Assembly (NCBI GenBank): GCA_017542145.1
Contig: JAFXXQ010000006.1
Coordinates: 1-64,000 of the forward strand
Direction of reading: 5' to 3'
DNA: 64,000 nucleotides
DNA from: Bacteroidaceae bacterium
GTDB taxonomy: Bacteria; Bacteroidota; Bacteroidia; Bacteroidales; Bacteroidaceae
The position numbers were made by a program, and so were the translations under genes. The notes beneath the pieces were generated by a model. That model ran no database searches, was not told the origin of the DNA, and saw nothing but the letters and a program-made list of their open reading frames with translations. This document shows, piece after piece, positions 63,465-64,000 of the stretch. The stretch's first letter is position 1, and every line of letters starts with the position of its first letter.

Positions 63465-64000
63465 AGATGTTGGGGGTGTCCCAGCGGTGGGTTTCGTTGC
63501 AGGTGAGCATGAGGGTCTGGTTACCTGCCTGCAGACGGAATTCGCCAGCCTCGAGCACCCAATGGCCGTCGGCGCCGACAAAGGCGAGGTCGGAGGCAGG
63601 GAGGCGGAAGGTGACGGTCTTGGTCTCGCCGGGCTTCAGCTCAACCTTGTCGAAGGCACGCAGGCGGCGGTTGTCGGGCGTGCTGGTGGCGACGAGGTCG
63701 GAGGCGAAGAGCAGCACGGGCTCCTTGCCTGCCACACGGCCGGTGTTGGTGACATCGACCGTGACAGTAAGCACGTCCGAGGCGCCGAACGTGGGTTTAT
63801 CGACGGTGAGCTTGTCGTAGCGGAAGGTGGTGTAGCTGAGGCCGTAGCCGAAGGCCCATTGCTGGCTGACGACGGCTTCGTAGTTATAGGCTCCCTCCAT
63901 GACGTCGGTCTGCTCGCAGGGCTTGTAGTCGTAGGTGGTGATGCTCTGCTCGTAGCGGGGATAGCTGATGGGCATCTTGGCGCTGAAGTTGGCCTTGCCG
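63463..64000 (-). CDS. GH3-family beta-glucosidase-like protein, C-terminal part (cut by window edge)
   Basis: Only the last roughly 179 residues are inside the window; the 5' part lies beyond 64000. The sequence up to about [12 protein letters not shown], then [12 protein letters not shown], is the typical end of the GH3 C-terminal domain. The fibronectin type III-like domain follows ([22 protein letters not shown] to the end). Such enzymes remove terminal sugars from beta-glucosides or xylosides and are usually periplasmic in this group. The final residues HRWDTPNI run directly into the hairpin element. Confidence 0.88.
   Translation of the reverse strand, partial: GKANFSAKMPISYPRYEQSITTYDYKPCEQTDVMEGAYNYEAVVSQQWAFGYGLSYTTFRYDKLTVDKPTFGASDVLTVTVDVTNTGRVAGKEPVLLFASDLVATSTPDNRRLRAFDKVELKPGETKTVTFRLPASDLAFVGADGHWVLEAGEFRLQAGNQTLMLTCNETHRWDTPNI

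Overview
The window is a chromosome segment from a member of the Bacteroidales, most likely Prevotellaceae. Pointers are repeated Bacteroidetes-type promoters (TTTG, about 20 bp, TAnnTTTG), a MurF-Alr fusion, a SpmA-SpmB fusion, a GLPGLI-family array, OmpP-like and TonB-type outer-membrane barrels, and a DUF3987/VirE-type protein. Species cannot be fixed from sequence alone. No rRNA, tRNA, CRISPR array, integrase or transposase was recognised.

Layout. (1) 1-3965: a small operon of three hypothetical proteins and a large primase-like/ATPase protein (BT4734-like plus DUF3987). (2) 4191-19780: the complete Bacteroidetes-order division and cell-wall (dcw) cluster mraZ-rsmH-ftsL-ftsI-murE-mraY-murD-ftsW-murG-murC-ftsQ-ftsA-ftsZ, preceded by 10-bp-phased TGTGG boxes that fit a MraZ operator. 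yqeY and recO follow. (3) 21134-28231: a secreted DUF3472 protein, glutaminase, SpmAB fusion, YbeY, a YqiA-like hydrolase and a CDF metal exporter. (4) 28296-37033: one promoter drives a probable operon for an unidentified sugar-phosphate/aldehyde pathway (PHP protein, aldolase-SDR fusion, acyltransferase, porin, zinc dehydrogenase, EEP lipoprotein, tandem class II aldolase with a dead second half). (5) 37229-41962, minus strand: dxs-trkA-trkH. (6) 42118-46689: GSCFA protein, MurF-Alr fusion, DUF362 protein. (7) 46976-57101, minus strand: six GLPGLI paralogues, two secreted pepsin-like (double DTG) proteases and an outer-membrane TonB-type barrel, read from one strong promoter. Upstream of it on the same strand lie a lipoprotein regulator with a degenerate LytM domain, one membrane helix and a C-terminal helix-turn-helix-like end (57268-58593), a FtsX/MacB-type permease and a TPR lipoprotein. 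(8) 62087-63462: a gene-free repeat island; (9) the 3' end of a GH3 beta-glucosidase-like gene runs off the right edge.

Two things stand out. The first is the GLPGLI-protease-barrel locus with its envelope-sensor-like regulator: the genes look like one secreted/outer-membrane system, of unknown function. The second is an unusual density of small repeats. There is a roughly 65-nt hairpin family whose stems covary while the flanks and one bulged A stay fixed, sitting just downstream of genes. There are palindromes inserted in frame inside coding sequences, and concentric long inverted repeats. Several unrelated tandem arrays all have a 21-bp period.
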